A DNA stretch of 64,000 bases, from positions 19,777,042 to 19,841,041 of the forward strand of contig NC_058059.1 in NCBI RefSeq assembly GCF_020085105.1. The letters run 5' to 3'. This document shows, piece by piece, positions 25,201 to 39,448 of this stretch. A model generated the notes under the pieces. The model did not search any database and was not told the DNA's origin. It saw only the letters and a program-made list of their open reading frames with translations. The translations under genes were made by a program, and so were the position numbers. The number at the start of each line of letters is the position of its first letter. The stretch's first letter is position 1. Source of the DNA: Siniperca chuatsi (Eukaryota; Chordata; Actinopteri; Centrarchiformes; Sinipercidae).

Positions 25201-26890
25201 GAGAAAGTGTATGCATCTTTAGAGGCCTACTGCAAACAGAAGTACCCCGAGCAGCCTGGCAGGTATGAATACCAACACAGACTGATGCTGGTGCTGAGAT
25301 AAACTGTGCAGTCCACAGATAGAGAAATAATAGTATGGCTTCATAAGGTAAAAATTACAGCTACTACATACAGTATCCACATAAACAATCATGTTCATCA
25401 ATACAGTAGCTTTGGGTTTACCCTGTTATCAGATGCCTCAATGTTTTTTTTACTTGACAAAGATGGTTGTGTGGATCAAAATCACTTTTAAAGTAATTAA
25501 ACGTGTGAGTTTTGAGTCCTACTCTTCCTTATATGCGCTCTCTTCATACATTTTTCAATATATTTTCATTCATTTTCCATCTGTTTGTACCTCACCATGC
25601 TCTCCAGCCAGTTAGCTGTTTCTTATGCCAGAAAAGGTCTGAAAATAAGTTAAAAAGGCCTCAAAATTATTATTATTATTTTTTTAAAGGGCCTCATGCA
25701 AGAACATTTTTTGTATTCTTATTCTAAAGAATGTCTTCCTTTTTGTGTGTTCCAAGTTGTATTCACCAAACTGCACAAACGTGTCGTAAAGCGATCGTTT
25801 CCGCCTGGTGAATGGCAGCTGTTCATGAGCAGCTGATCATTTGCATAATCGACACTCCTAAATTCCCTAAATATAAGGCTACGTATTCCATTCAATTTGG
25901 GGGCAAATTTCATTCACAAAAATGTTACCCAAGATTGAACTAAAGAACTTCAACAATGTGTCATCGGAGCAGCGCTGTACAGAAATATAGTTCGATGCTA
26001 AAAAACGTTGTTAAAAAGCAAAGCGGCCATTACTCAGATGGTGGACATGGGCCAGTCTTTGAGATGGGCAAGAGAATATTATACAGTAGGTGACGTTACA
26101 CTGTCAGCAGTAACTGATCCGTATGTTGACCTGGACAGCGACCTGCATAAAGTCTCTGATTGCAGCCTAACAACTACTGAACTGTAACCTGTCAAAATAT
26201 GCCAATAAAATAAAAAAATAAAAACTTAAACCTTTCATTAAGCTGGCAGGCCATGACGATGGTATGGGGAACGGAATATCGTATATTTTTGTCATGTATT
26301 TCATTTTAGTTGATTTTGCTTTCCTATTTAAATTCCAAATTCGTTTAGATTAAGACATTGCAATTCTTTATAAGTCACGTCCGTGTTTACCCTCTGTAGA
26401 GAGAGGCAGACGAATACGACAGGTCTGGACCGCTGGTGAATTTGTTTGTAGCTGAGAGAAAATTCTATGTACGAGAAAACTGGTGAATACGACAATTTCT
26501 CTGAAATCACTTGTACGTGCCACTTGAGAATAAATGTGTCCATACGAGTGGCTCACGCATGAGGCCCGATATGTGGCAGCTGCACATTATATTGAAGGCA
26601 CTGTACGTATGTGTGGTATCAGCGGTGTAGTTTGTTCTGAGATAGTCTTTCTTCAGGATCATCTCCCCATCCCTCCCTCTTCCAGTCAGATGTCTAATGC
26701 TATTTTGGTCTCGTGTCTAATTTAGTTCTTGTGTTGTGACAGGTTTGCCAAGCTGTTGCTGCGGTTACCAGCACTGCGCTCCATCGGCCTCAAGTGTCTG
26801 GAGCATTTGTTCTTCTTCAAGCTCATCGGCGACACGCCCATCGACACCTTCCTCATGGAAATGCTAGAAGCCCCACATCAAATGACATAA
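4149..26890 (+). CDS. rxra: Retinoid X receptor alpha, 5'-partial gene (8 coding exons)
   Basis: Nuclear receptor that binds DNA as an obligate partner of RAR, VDR, PPAR, LXR and TR, and as a homodimer, with 9-cis retinoic acid-type ligands. Coding exons: 4149-4299, 6969-7148, 13169-13338, 19228-19357, 21006-21138, 22837-22928, 25157-25262, 26743-26890. All have AG/GT borders and compatible phases, giving 369 residues plus TAA. In this numbering the zinc-finger cysteines are C42, C45, C59, C62, then C78, C84, C94, C97. The P-box EGCKG is at 60-64, the DNA-binding extension follows to about 115, and the ligand-binding domain runs from about 130 to the end. The AF-2 helix carries LMEML near the C-terminus APHQMT. 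Near-identity to human RXRA, and no RXR-beta-type insertion seen in the ligand-binding domain, support alpha. Whether it is rxraa or rxrab is unresolved. About 90 N-terminal residues (A/B domain) are missing because they lie left of the window. The last exon is followed by a long AT-rich 3' UTR. Confidence 0.95.
4540..5430 (+). mobile_element. Degenerate Tc1/mariner-like element
   Basis: The middle aligns by eye with the widespread fish Tc1 consensus: AATCTGGGCT, GGCCAGAGAGAAGCCACTCCT, GGGAAACCAGGCACAACCCA and ATCCCTACCATGAAGCATGG. These encode the region around the first catalytic Asp and the KPGTAHH-type motif. Many frameshifts and stops leave no transposase frame. The left end contains a long hairpin. 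Confidence 0.7.
4560..4639. repeat. Near-perfect 35-bp inverted repeat (hairpin)
   Basis: The arm at 4560-4595 is the reverse complement of 4605-4639 except for one extra A/T, with a 9-base loop. It lies at the left end of the Tc1-like relic. Confidence 0.9.
6969..7148 (+). CDS. rxra: rxra exon: rest of zinc finger 1, zinc finger 2
   Basis: Sixty residues starting [14 protein letters not shown]. It contains the P-box that reads the AGGTCA half-site, C59/C62, and all four cysteines of finger 2 (CRDNKDC and CQYC). It ends in phase 1 after KRE, before a GTACAG donor. Confidence 0.95.
11050..11090. repeat. (TG)n microsatellite
   Basis: About 15-18 TG units, interrupted once by TTTG. Confidence 0.9.
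12416..12937. mobile_element. TTAA-flanked MITE, copy 1
   Basis: Ends TTAAAGCTGCATTA and TAATGCAGCTTTAA are inverted repeats inside TTAA duplications, as in piggyBac or Kolobok-type elements. The interior (AATATTAGCATTCATTT, CCAATATTCACT, TTTTAGCT, ACCAAAACAATTAGCT) recurs in the same order at 55440-56035. No coding capacity. Confidence 0.8.
13169..13338 (+). CDS. rxra: rxra exon: hinge and start of ligand-binding domain
   Basis: Encodes [20 protein letters not shown], then the conserved [10 protein letters not shown] helix 1 region, ending VPSNS before GTGAGT. The first residues form the C-terminal extension of the DNA-binding domain and the hinge. Confidence 0.93.
13339..19227 (+). other. 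rxra: rxra intron (5.9 kb)
   Basis: No exon recognised. CAGTGTAAATATAGT is tandemly duplicated near 14139-14171. A purine-rich patch lies at 14630-14700 and a poly-A/GAAA tract at 18592-18632. Sequence at 16050-16260 and 17340-17560 is richer in GC/CpG and could be a conserved element, which cannot be judged without alignment. Confidence 0.6.
18592..18632. repeat. Poly-A / (GAAA)n tract
   Basis: About 24 A followed by GAAA units and a further A run. Confidence 0.9.
19228..19357 (+). CDS. rxra: rxra exon: ligand-binding domain, helix 3-4 region
   Basis: Encodes [20 protein letters not shown] through the nuclear-receptor signature [15 protein letters not shown], which forms part of the coactivator groove. 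It ends in phase 1 before GTATGT. Confidence 0.95.
19358..21005 (+). other. rxra: rxra intron (1.6 kb)
   Basis: No feature beyond a T20 tract at about 20940-20960 that forms part of the acceptor region. The 117-codon open stretch near 20185 has no family resemblance. Confidence 0.6.
21006..21138 (+). CDS. rxra: rxra exon: ligand-binding domain, helix 5-7 region
   Basis: Encodes [15 protein letters not shown] onward, including the arginine of SHRSI that in human RXRA anchors the ligand carboxylate, then [17 protein letters not shown] and FDR. A run of about 20 T lies 50-65 bases upstream of the CAG acceptor. Confidence 0.95.
21139..22836 (+). other. rxra: rxra intron (1.7 kb)
   Basis: AT-rich first half. 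A purine-rich GAGAGGGGGAGAAAG patch lies near 22250-22330. Nothing coding seen. Confidence 0.6.
22837..22928 (+). CDS. rxra: rxra exon: ligand-binding domain, helix 7-8 region
   Basis: Encodes [20 protein letters not shown] through [10 protein letters not shown] and ends in phase 1 before GTAACT. The residues match human RXRA throughout as I recall it. Confidence 0.95.
22929..25156 (+). other. rxra: rxra intron (2.2 kb)
   Basis: Contains a less AT-rich block at 24355-24740 with TTAATTAG, ATTAACAACAAATG and TGATCAATTGTG words that could be a conserved noncoding element (inference only). No exon recognised. Confidence 0.55.
25157..25262 (+). CDS. rxra: rxra exon: ligand-binding domain, helix 9-10 region
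   Basis: Encodes [20 protein letters not shown] through YPEQPG, part of the dimerisation surface. It ends in phase 2 before GTATGA. Confidence 0.95.
25263..26742 (+). other. rxra: rxra last intron
   Basis: Mostly filled by the terminal-inverted-repeat element at 25689-26567. Confidence 0.65.
25689..26567. mobile_element. Non-autonomous DNA transposon with GGGCCTCATGC ends
   Basis: The left end GGGCCTCATGCA and right end CGCATGAGGCCC are inverted repeats (11 of 12 bases). TTATTCT also recurs inverted about 30 bases inside each end. The motif GGTGAATGGCAGCTG...CAGCTGATCATTTGCATAAT is typical of a very common teleost element of this kind. I would place it in the PIF/Harbinger-ISL2EU group, with doubt. 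No clear target duplication was seen. Confidence 0.65.
26743..26890 (+). CDS. rxra: rxra last coding exon: dimer helix and AF-2
   Basis: Encodes [20 protein letters not shown], then [16 protein letters not shown] and the AF-2 core [12 protein letters not shown], followed by TAA. The cysteine of LKCLEH lines the ligand pocket in the human protein. Confidence 0.96.
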
Positions 26891-27131
26891 TAGCAGAGAA
26901 GGTTGAGCTCTCCTCCTCCCCCACATCTCCCATCGGCCCTGGATCGGGAGCAGGGTCCTTTTTAAAATCCCGTCTCCAACAACGGACAGATCACGCGACG
27001 ACTTTGAATGGACCTCTCCCTCCCTCCCTCCACCCCTTCTCTCCTCAGCTCCCTTTTGATGTGTTTCAAAACAATGAATTCATCATGTTTATGGGTCTGT
27101 TTTATACCTTGTAAAAATATATAAATAAGAA

Positions 27132-27136
<5 letters not shown>

Positions 27137-27160
<24 letters not shown>
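27137..27160. repeat. (AT)n microsatellite in rxra 3' UTR
   Basis: About 12 AT units in the predicted 3' UTR, 250 bases after the stop. Confidence 0.9.
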
Positions 27161-27163
<3 letters not shown>

Positions 27164-28309
27164 ATCACGCGACAACACAAGTGACAACATTGGACTGAAA
27201 GGAGGTCGGACAGAGGACAAAAGAAACGTATTGAGCCATCGTTTTCATCCTTGCTTTTCCTGCACTTTGACAAGAAAAAGCAGAGATGATCAGGTTTTAA
27301 CACCCACAGTTACGCTTGCAGGTATATTAAAAAAAACGGCGGTGATGTCATATTTGGACACTCAGCGTTGTGATCGGGACAATCGTGGGCTCGGAGAGCT
27401 GTCTAGACTTGGACCTGAGCCCTCTCTCTCTCTTTCAGGACTGAACTTACTTCGGGGAGGGACAGCGGGGGACAGCACGTCTGTTTTTAAAGGAACTCGT
27501 CTGTTCCTGCCTGACTCGCCCGAACGCGTCAGGTCTTGCACTAGCTGTTTTTGAAGTGTGAGCTTTCTGGAGTAGAACTCAGAGGTGGGTTAACAAGACT
27601 GCAAGTGCTCAAAAACCTCAGGTCTCTGCCCAATTCCAACAAATACAACCATGTCTTACTCTGTTAGCACTGTGCAACATCGGGGAGGACGACACACTAA
27701 TCGGCCCTTCACTTAATGTTAATTGATTGAACAAGAGTTGGGAGAGCTTGTTATGTACAATCTGTGCGGCCCGTCTGCACACAGGAAGACGCAGGCTGTT
27801 GTAAATTAGCCACACGTTAGCTTTTTGCTACATGATGCTCTGAGAGGCTACCAGCAGACGCAGGAGCAACTTTTGTCGTCCAATTTCAAACATTTGGCCT
27901 TTGTTGCAACCCCACAGGTGATCACAACAAGCTTGGATGGCTGGAAAGTGAGCACACGGTCTCATTTGTGGGGAAATATCGTCATTTCGCCGGCCTCTGA
28001 GCTTCTTTTTTCGTCCCTTCTCCAACCTCTCCACTTCTAATTTCATGTGAATTTCAGCACACCATTTACACCTCCACACTCAAATCCCTCTGCTCAACGC
28101 AGTGGGTATTAGCTTTTCAAAACACCTCATATCTACCTTTGGAGAAGGTTACAACCATATACAGTATTGACGTTATTTTCAGTTTTGATTTTAACAGCAG
28201 CAATGCACAATTACCTCTGTTTCCATCCCTCCGACCTTCAGTTCTTAACACTCATCTAACCATTGACAGTATGCGGGAGAAGTGCTTGTCGTAGCAGCAG
28301 AGCCATTAT

Positions 28310-28338
28310 TTGTTTGTTTGTTTGTTTGTTTGTTTGTT
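28310..28338. repeat. (GTTT)n microsatellite in rxra 3' UTR
   Basis: Seven GTTT units in a row. Confidence 0.9.
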
Positions 28339-31300
28339 ACTTGGCACTTAACCTCATGACAGCGGAGTCGGGTTCCTAAACGGAGAGCTGATGTCAATGT
28401 CTTTGACCTCTGAGGTGGAATTTGGCCCAGGCCCAATCAGGAATGCCCCAATTGTTTTCCTCCTCAGAGGGACACACACACTTGCTCTCTCTGCACTTCT
28501 CTGGACAACCAAGTGTCATTCAAGTCAGACTGAAATGTTAAATATCTCTTGCTGTGTATAAATATGCTTTGTGCCCATATTCTGCTTTTTTTTTTTTTCT
28601 CCTGTCTTTTTCTCTAAATGCTGCAGCTGCTGCAAAACTATGCATCGAGTGCATTTCCAAAGATTGTCCACCGAGTGGGGGCACGTTAAACAGGTCGGAT
28701 ACCTTTTAAAACAAGTGTTTGTGAGGTGTTGGCTGCTGTAATATTTTTCCGGACTGGAGTAAATATCTTTTTTTGGTTATTTTCCCCACTATTCAGATAT
28801 TTGATAGTCATTCTGTACTGGTTTATTAACCCTTGACTGATGCACAGAAAACAAACAGCTGTCAGCCCCCATTTGGAAGTGTTTAATGGAACAGTGGAGC
28901 ATAGCGGAGTTTAAGTAACTTTAAGAGTTTAAATAACAGACAGAGAAAAAAGAAAAGAGAATGAAATCAAGGATTTTCTCCCTGTATATGCATACTCACC
29001 ACTCTTTCATAAGCACCTTGACATTATCTGGACCTTAAAGAAAAGCAAAAAACAAAAAAACCAAACCTGAGCACTGTGTTTTCATTATCCTTTGATAAAC
29101 TGAGCTGGATAATGGTCTGAGGCGTATGGAGTCATGAGTGTGCCACTACAATAATCATTTTTCAGTGTTTAAATAGAATCAACTCATAAATTTTAATAAC
29201 AAAATATGAATTAGATTTGAATTTCAATTATGCTTGAACAACAAAAAAAAAAACAAATACAAAATAAGATCATCCTTATTCTTTTTAAATGATTGATTAT
29301 TAATAAAATTTTAAAATGGAATCATTATACAGATTTTAAAAAGGCTTTTGATTTTATTATTTTGGTATTCCATGTGCCTACAATATTCTAACATATTCTA
29401 TCTCAAAATGAATTGGTCTCCTGCTTAAACATTTACAGTTTCCATTCTGTGATTGCTTTCATTTGAAGCATTTAAAGCGTCACTTAAAAATGAAATGAAG
29501 GCTTGCCCACAGAGCAGCAACGGGAGCTTTTATTGGCCAGCTGTTGACTTCTGATCCGCCCTCAGAGCTCATTTTGTTATTGCTTTTTTGAATTTGTCAG
29601 CATTGACGATTGAGAATAATTAAGTCTGAGAAAGTCTCTAATTATTCTGGTGGCACCATCAGGACTCCATAATAATGCTGACTCCAACCAAGACACCGAT
29701 GATACAATGACAATGTGTCAATTTTTCATCATGATTTGGGTCCAGTTTCACAGACGGGCTCCACTCGGGGTTAACTGCAGACGTTAATCCACCTCTGTGA
29801 AACTGATCCCCAGACGCCCCAATGATCTCTTCCCTTATGAAGAAAAAGCAAAGAGTTGGTTCAGATGTTCAGCTCTGAAATGTCACATACTGTACACTTC
29901 AAGCAGGACTACAACATTTACTTTCAGTAAGAGAGCAGTTTGTGAGGGAGGGATGTGGCGGCCGTTTAAGAGCTGTGAGCTCCCTCTAGTGGAAGAGAAG
30001 CAGCGCCGCAACATTACTTGAATTTTTCTACAAGTATTTAATCAGACAAAAAAAAAAGATGGCACTTTCTCACAGTGTAATTATCTTCTTGATCAGACAA
30101 ACCCTCAGTGTCTGTGCTTGTTAAAACTGAAAAAAAAAAGTAGCAATAACTTCATTATGACCTATTGGCTTGTTTTATTATCACTCAACAGTTTCATTGC
30201 GGTGGCCTGTATTACTACGAACTATCCAGGTGACAGTATTGACTGCCAGTTTGAGCTCAGTTTACAGTATTTATATTCTGGAAAAAAATTTTACTTGTCT
30301 GTTAAAACAAAATATTTTTTATTTGTTCATAAGTTTTCAACGCAAGCGTTACGACAAAGAGAAACTTTACTCTTGTTAAGATTATTTTCTGGGTTAGATT
30401 TACTGATTTCTTTTTTTTTTTTTTAGAGGAATGTTGCCGATTTTAATCAAGAAAAGCAGATATTAGGCAATTATACGTTTGTTTTTCGACTGGGTGACCC
30501 AAATTTAAAATGAATATCCCCTTTTCCCTTAAGTCTGACGTCTTAGTTTACTGTGACTGGTGACCACAGGTATTTTAAGCCATAAAGTGGATGATGTGCG
30601 AGCTCACTCCCCTGCAGGAAATGAACTGACAAGGATCTTCTTGACTAGATAAAGGATCACCCACATAGAATGATTACCTACACGAATGCTTTATAACATA
30701 AAGCTATATTTTGTTAATATGTATATGTGTATATATTTATAAATATATATCAGACAGATCTGTTCCTTGAGTATTTCCAACATTGAAAGAGGGAGATAAG
30801 TCTTTCAAACCAAACCGTTCCACACCAGGTGTTCAACTCAGAGTTTTATGGTGTTTTTTTTTTTTTTTTCCACAAATATCTGAGGATATTTGCATTAGGA
30901 CCTAGACTTTATAAAAATCAATCCTGATCAACCAGCAGAATCGCAGCAGCTCTAAAGTCAAAAGAACCAGCTTCTCAGCAGTTTATGGGACCTCAAAAAA
31001 AAAAAACATGAAAGAGAAAAACACATAGTTAAGACTTTAAACCCTCCGAAATGTATGTGTTGCTTGGCAATTGTATGTTTAAAAAGTGTAATCAGGAAAA
31101 GCTGAGCTTGTGACACAATCACTGCTTTCTTTGTTGCATAGACAGTAAAATGTTCAAGTGAAGAAAAAAAAAGACAAAAAAACACTTGGAAAAAGATCTA
31201 TTTTTGTACAAAGGTAATTTTATCCCTTGCTTGTGTACTCTGTTCTTTCCCCCTTTCTTCCGTGGGCTGTTGTATACATTGTGGAAAAGCTTATTCAACG

Positions 31301-31580
31301 AGGCAAGAGACAATTTTCAGATTGAAAATTTAAGGTGAGAGGAGTAGTTGGCTTTGGCGCCTTGGTAACTATGTCGCCTTTACTTCGCCATTTTCAACCT
31401 GTCGCTGCAAGATGGGAATGTCTTCTTTGATTATATTTTTGTCCATTTTTAAAAGAGATGGAATTTTGTCATCTGTTCTCTATGGGTTGTTCTCTGATGT
31501 TCTATCTTTCATGGACAGAAAAAAGGTTATTAAAAAAAACTGAAAGTGAGCTTGACTGATGCCAGTTGATTCTGTGTCAC

Positions 31581-31586
31581 ATTAAA
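31581..31586 (+). terminator. rxra: Candidate distal rxra poly(A) signal (ATTAAA)
   Basis: ATTAAA lies about 4.7 kb downstream of the rxra stop, immediately before the facing wdr5 poly(A) signal. Chosen by position only. Confidence 0.35.
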
Positions 31587-31652
31587 AAGCATAAAAACAC
31601 TCAACATTATGTTCACTCACGACTCAGTAACATGAAACATACAAAAACTGGT

Positions 31653-31658
31653 TTTATT
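31653..31658 (-). terminator. wdr5: Distal wdr5 poly(A) signal AATAAA
   Basis: Canonical AATAAA on the minus strand. It lies about 70 bases from the facing ATTAAA on the plus strand assigned to rxra. Confidence 0.5.
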
Positions 31659-32319
31659 GAGTCGCAGGTTATAGTTGTCGAATGCAAACATTCCACAAAA
31701 TCCAGGTCAACTACAGAGAACAGATGCTAATCAAGCAGAGAACATAAAAAACAGAGTTAAAATAATCAAATCACAATACAGGTCAATGTAATATGTACAA
31801 ATCCGAGAACACAGAACTGTATTTGGTAACTATCAAACTGTAAAATGTTAAAATTAGACATTTTTTAAACAGGCGGGGGACTTAATTCAGTACTCCAATA
31901 GGACTAAAATAAATTTCAGTTAGATTTTTTGTAACTGTCAGACTATTATCTGTGACATCATGCATCACATTTTCTTGAGGCATTTTTTACTTTGTTCATG
32001 TTTTTACTTCCCGACACTAACTTCAAATACTGGTTTGTTGCCCTAATAATCTGCACAGAACTTACAAAATTGGAAAATATATCTTGTTATGGCACACAGC
32101 ACTTACATGAGATCTGGCATTTGATATTAAGGGGAAAAAAAACACTAATAGTGGTGCCACTTGAAAAACCAACAGGCAAATGGATCCTTAGATATCTTTT
32201 TTTTTTGTAAGATGTCAGTCACCTCTCCACCTTGAAGTCATTTAGACGGTACTACACAATTATACAGACAAATTAAAAAGGCAAAAGAAAAATCATAGAA
32301 AGGCCAAATAACCATTACA

Positions 32320-32325
32320 TTTATT
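32320..32325 (-). terminator. wdr5: Proximal wdr5 poly(A) signal AATAAA
   Basis: Canonical AATAAA on the minus strand, about 405 bases after the stop. A possible alternative, shorter 3' end. Confidence 0.4.
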
Positions 32326-32729
32326 GTACAAGACCAGAAATGCATGTGTGGGAGTTGGTATGAAGCAGTGACAGGGTTAATGCAGTGTCAAAAATACTGA
32401 AGCACCAGAACTGAGTATCAACAAAGTATAACAAAAGTCACCAACTCCCCTGTGGAGATGACAAAGTCTGGCACGTTAACAGACAGGTGGAATATCTCAG
32501 ATGTGAGAAGAGGGAACACGTCCACTGCAGAGCTGGCGCAGTTTTCGGCTGATACTGGGTGTGGCTGATGGGTCTCATTTGGTTCTCCTTGCTGAATTTC
32601 ATTTCCTGAAAGCCCTCTGCGTCCCGCAGGAGCTCTCTGTTAGAAAACAAGTCCTCTTTTCTTACAACAAAATGTAGGGGAGAAAAAAAAAAAAAAAAAA
32701 TATGAATGGCCCAAAAGATCTTAAAGGGC

Positions 32730-38320
<5,591 letters not shown>

Positions 38321-38352
38321 GGTGAGGAAATGAGCATCTATTGAGCACGACC

Positions 38353-39401
38353 CTGGAGACACGGAGAAGAAACAGATATTGAAACAAGTTAAGAATTCAA
38401 TTCTTTATATAAGTTAGTATGTGCTGTTATATTCACAGACACAGCGTATAACAAACTGCATACAGGTTGATTATTTTAAAAGACACAGCAACATAACGTG
38501 CAGGGTTTAAATGTCGACCGTTATTCAAATGTGAGGAGACAGCTTTGCCCCAGTGGCTCAAGACAACACAATGTGATACATTAGTGTATGTGCAAAATGT
38601 GTAAACCAGTGATTACAATCATTTGCATTGGTTGGTTTGCATGATGATTAAAACTGTAACACTGATTTTTCCAAGGGATACATACATCATATAATTCAAG
38701 TGATTTTTGATTATACTATATAATATATGCCTGATTTAATTGGCAAACTGATCAAAATGACATTTGAGCTCGTCATGTAAGCTCTGGCAGCTATTTCATA
38801 TAGAAGAGACAATTCTCAGCTATGCAACCACTGGGAATGATACTGTAGATTCTCAGTAAACGCTGTGATTAAATATACTGGCACTGGATGCCGTTTTCTC
38901 CCCCAGTGTTTATTTGTTAAAAAGCCATGGACTGTGTGGCTGCCTTCTCCTTCATCTATAAATGTAGCTAATTCAGCTAGCTATAAGCTAGCTAACGTTA
39001 ACTGGCCTTGTTAAGGTTAAAAGCACTAAATAGAAGCATTTTATACAGCCAGCTAAGATTATAAGACTAGTTGGTATTAATTCCAAATATGGTGACGTTT
39101 AAACGTAATAAATCTAAAAAGAGGAAATATCAAACAAAGGGGGCCTTCGCTGACAAGTTCAACTCTGACAGAATCATCCTGTGGCTATTTATTTCAACAT
39201 TTTTTGGATTTGAAGCACGACAGAAAAGAGTTAACAACTTCATTTTGAATACACTGGTTTTATACGAGAGCTAATGGCAGCCTGATCATGTAGCTAGCCC
39301 GTCTGCTTTAAAAGCATTGATGCTGTTGACAAATTGGCTGAGCTGCCACGGAGGGGCCCTCCATTCAAACAATGAGCAAACAGTCACACGCCGATACTCA
39401 C
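38353..39401 (-). other. wdr5: wdr5 5' UTR intron
   Basis: AT-rich with no recognised repeat or open frame of note. It is bounded by the donor GTGAGT (39401-39396) and the acceptor before 38352. Confidence 0.5.
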
Positions 39402-39448
39402 GGGGATTTAAAGCAGCTTCGCGGTCAGATGTGTACTCCTCGTAAAGA
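39402..39448 (-). other. wdr5: Candidate wdr5 5' UTR exon
   Basis: On the minus strand a strong donor (GTGAGT at 39401-39396) follows a segment that also has a pyrimidine-rich acceptor (TTTCCAG) just upstream at 39450. The segment is either an internal noncoding exon of 47 bases or the 3' part of a longer first exon. The intron would run to the acceptor before 38352. Confidence 0.5.

Larger units (their letters stand above)
26891..31605 (+). other. rxra: Probable rxra 3' UTR and downstream flank
   Basis: No other gene is seen between the rxra stop and the wdr5 3' end. The stretch is AT-rich and holds an (AT)n run near 27137-27160 and seven GTTT units near 28310-28338. Possible poly(A) signals are AATAAA at 29302-29307 and ATTAAA at 31581-31586. 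I favour the distal one because long 3' UTRs are usual for RXRA and the sequence stays gene-free to this point. The true end cannot be read without transcript data. Confidence 0.5.
31640..32729 (-). other. wdr5: wdr5 3' UTR (predicted extent)
   Basis: Minus-strand AATAAA signals lie at 32325-32320 (proximal) and 31658-31653 (distal, in the typical context TCAATAAAACC). The distal one gives a UTR of about 1.1 kb. A long A/T run directly follows the stop region near 32683-32700. Confidence 0.55.

Noticed and set aside
28310..28338. CRISPR-like or regulatory tandem array
   Set aside because: It is a simple GTTT microsatellite. No spaced repeats of CRISPR type occur in the window.
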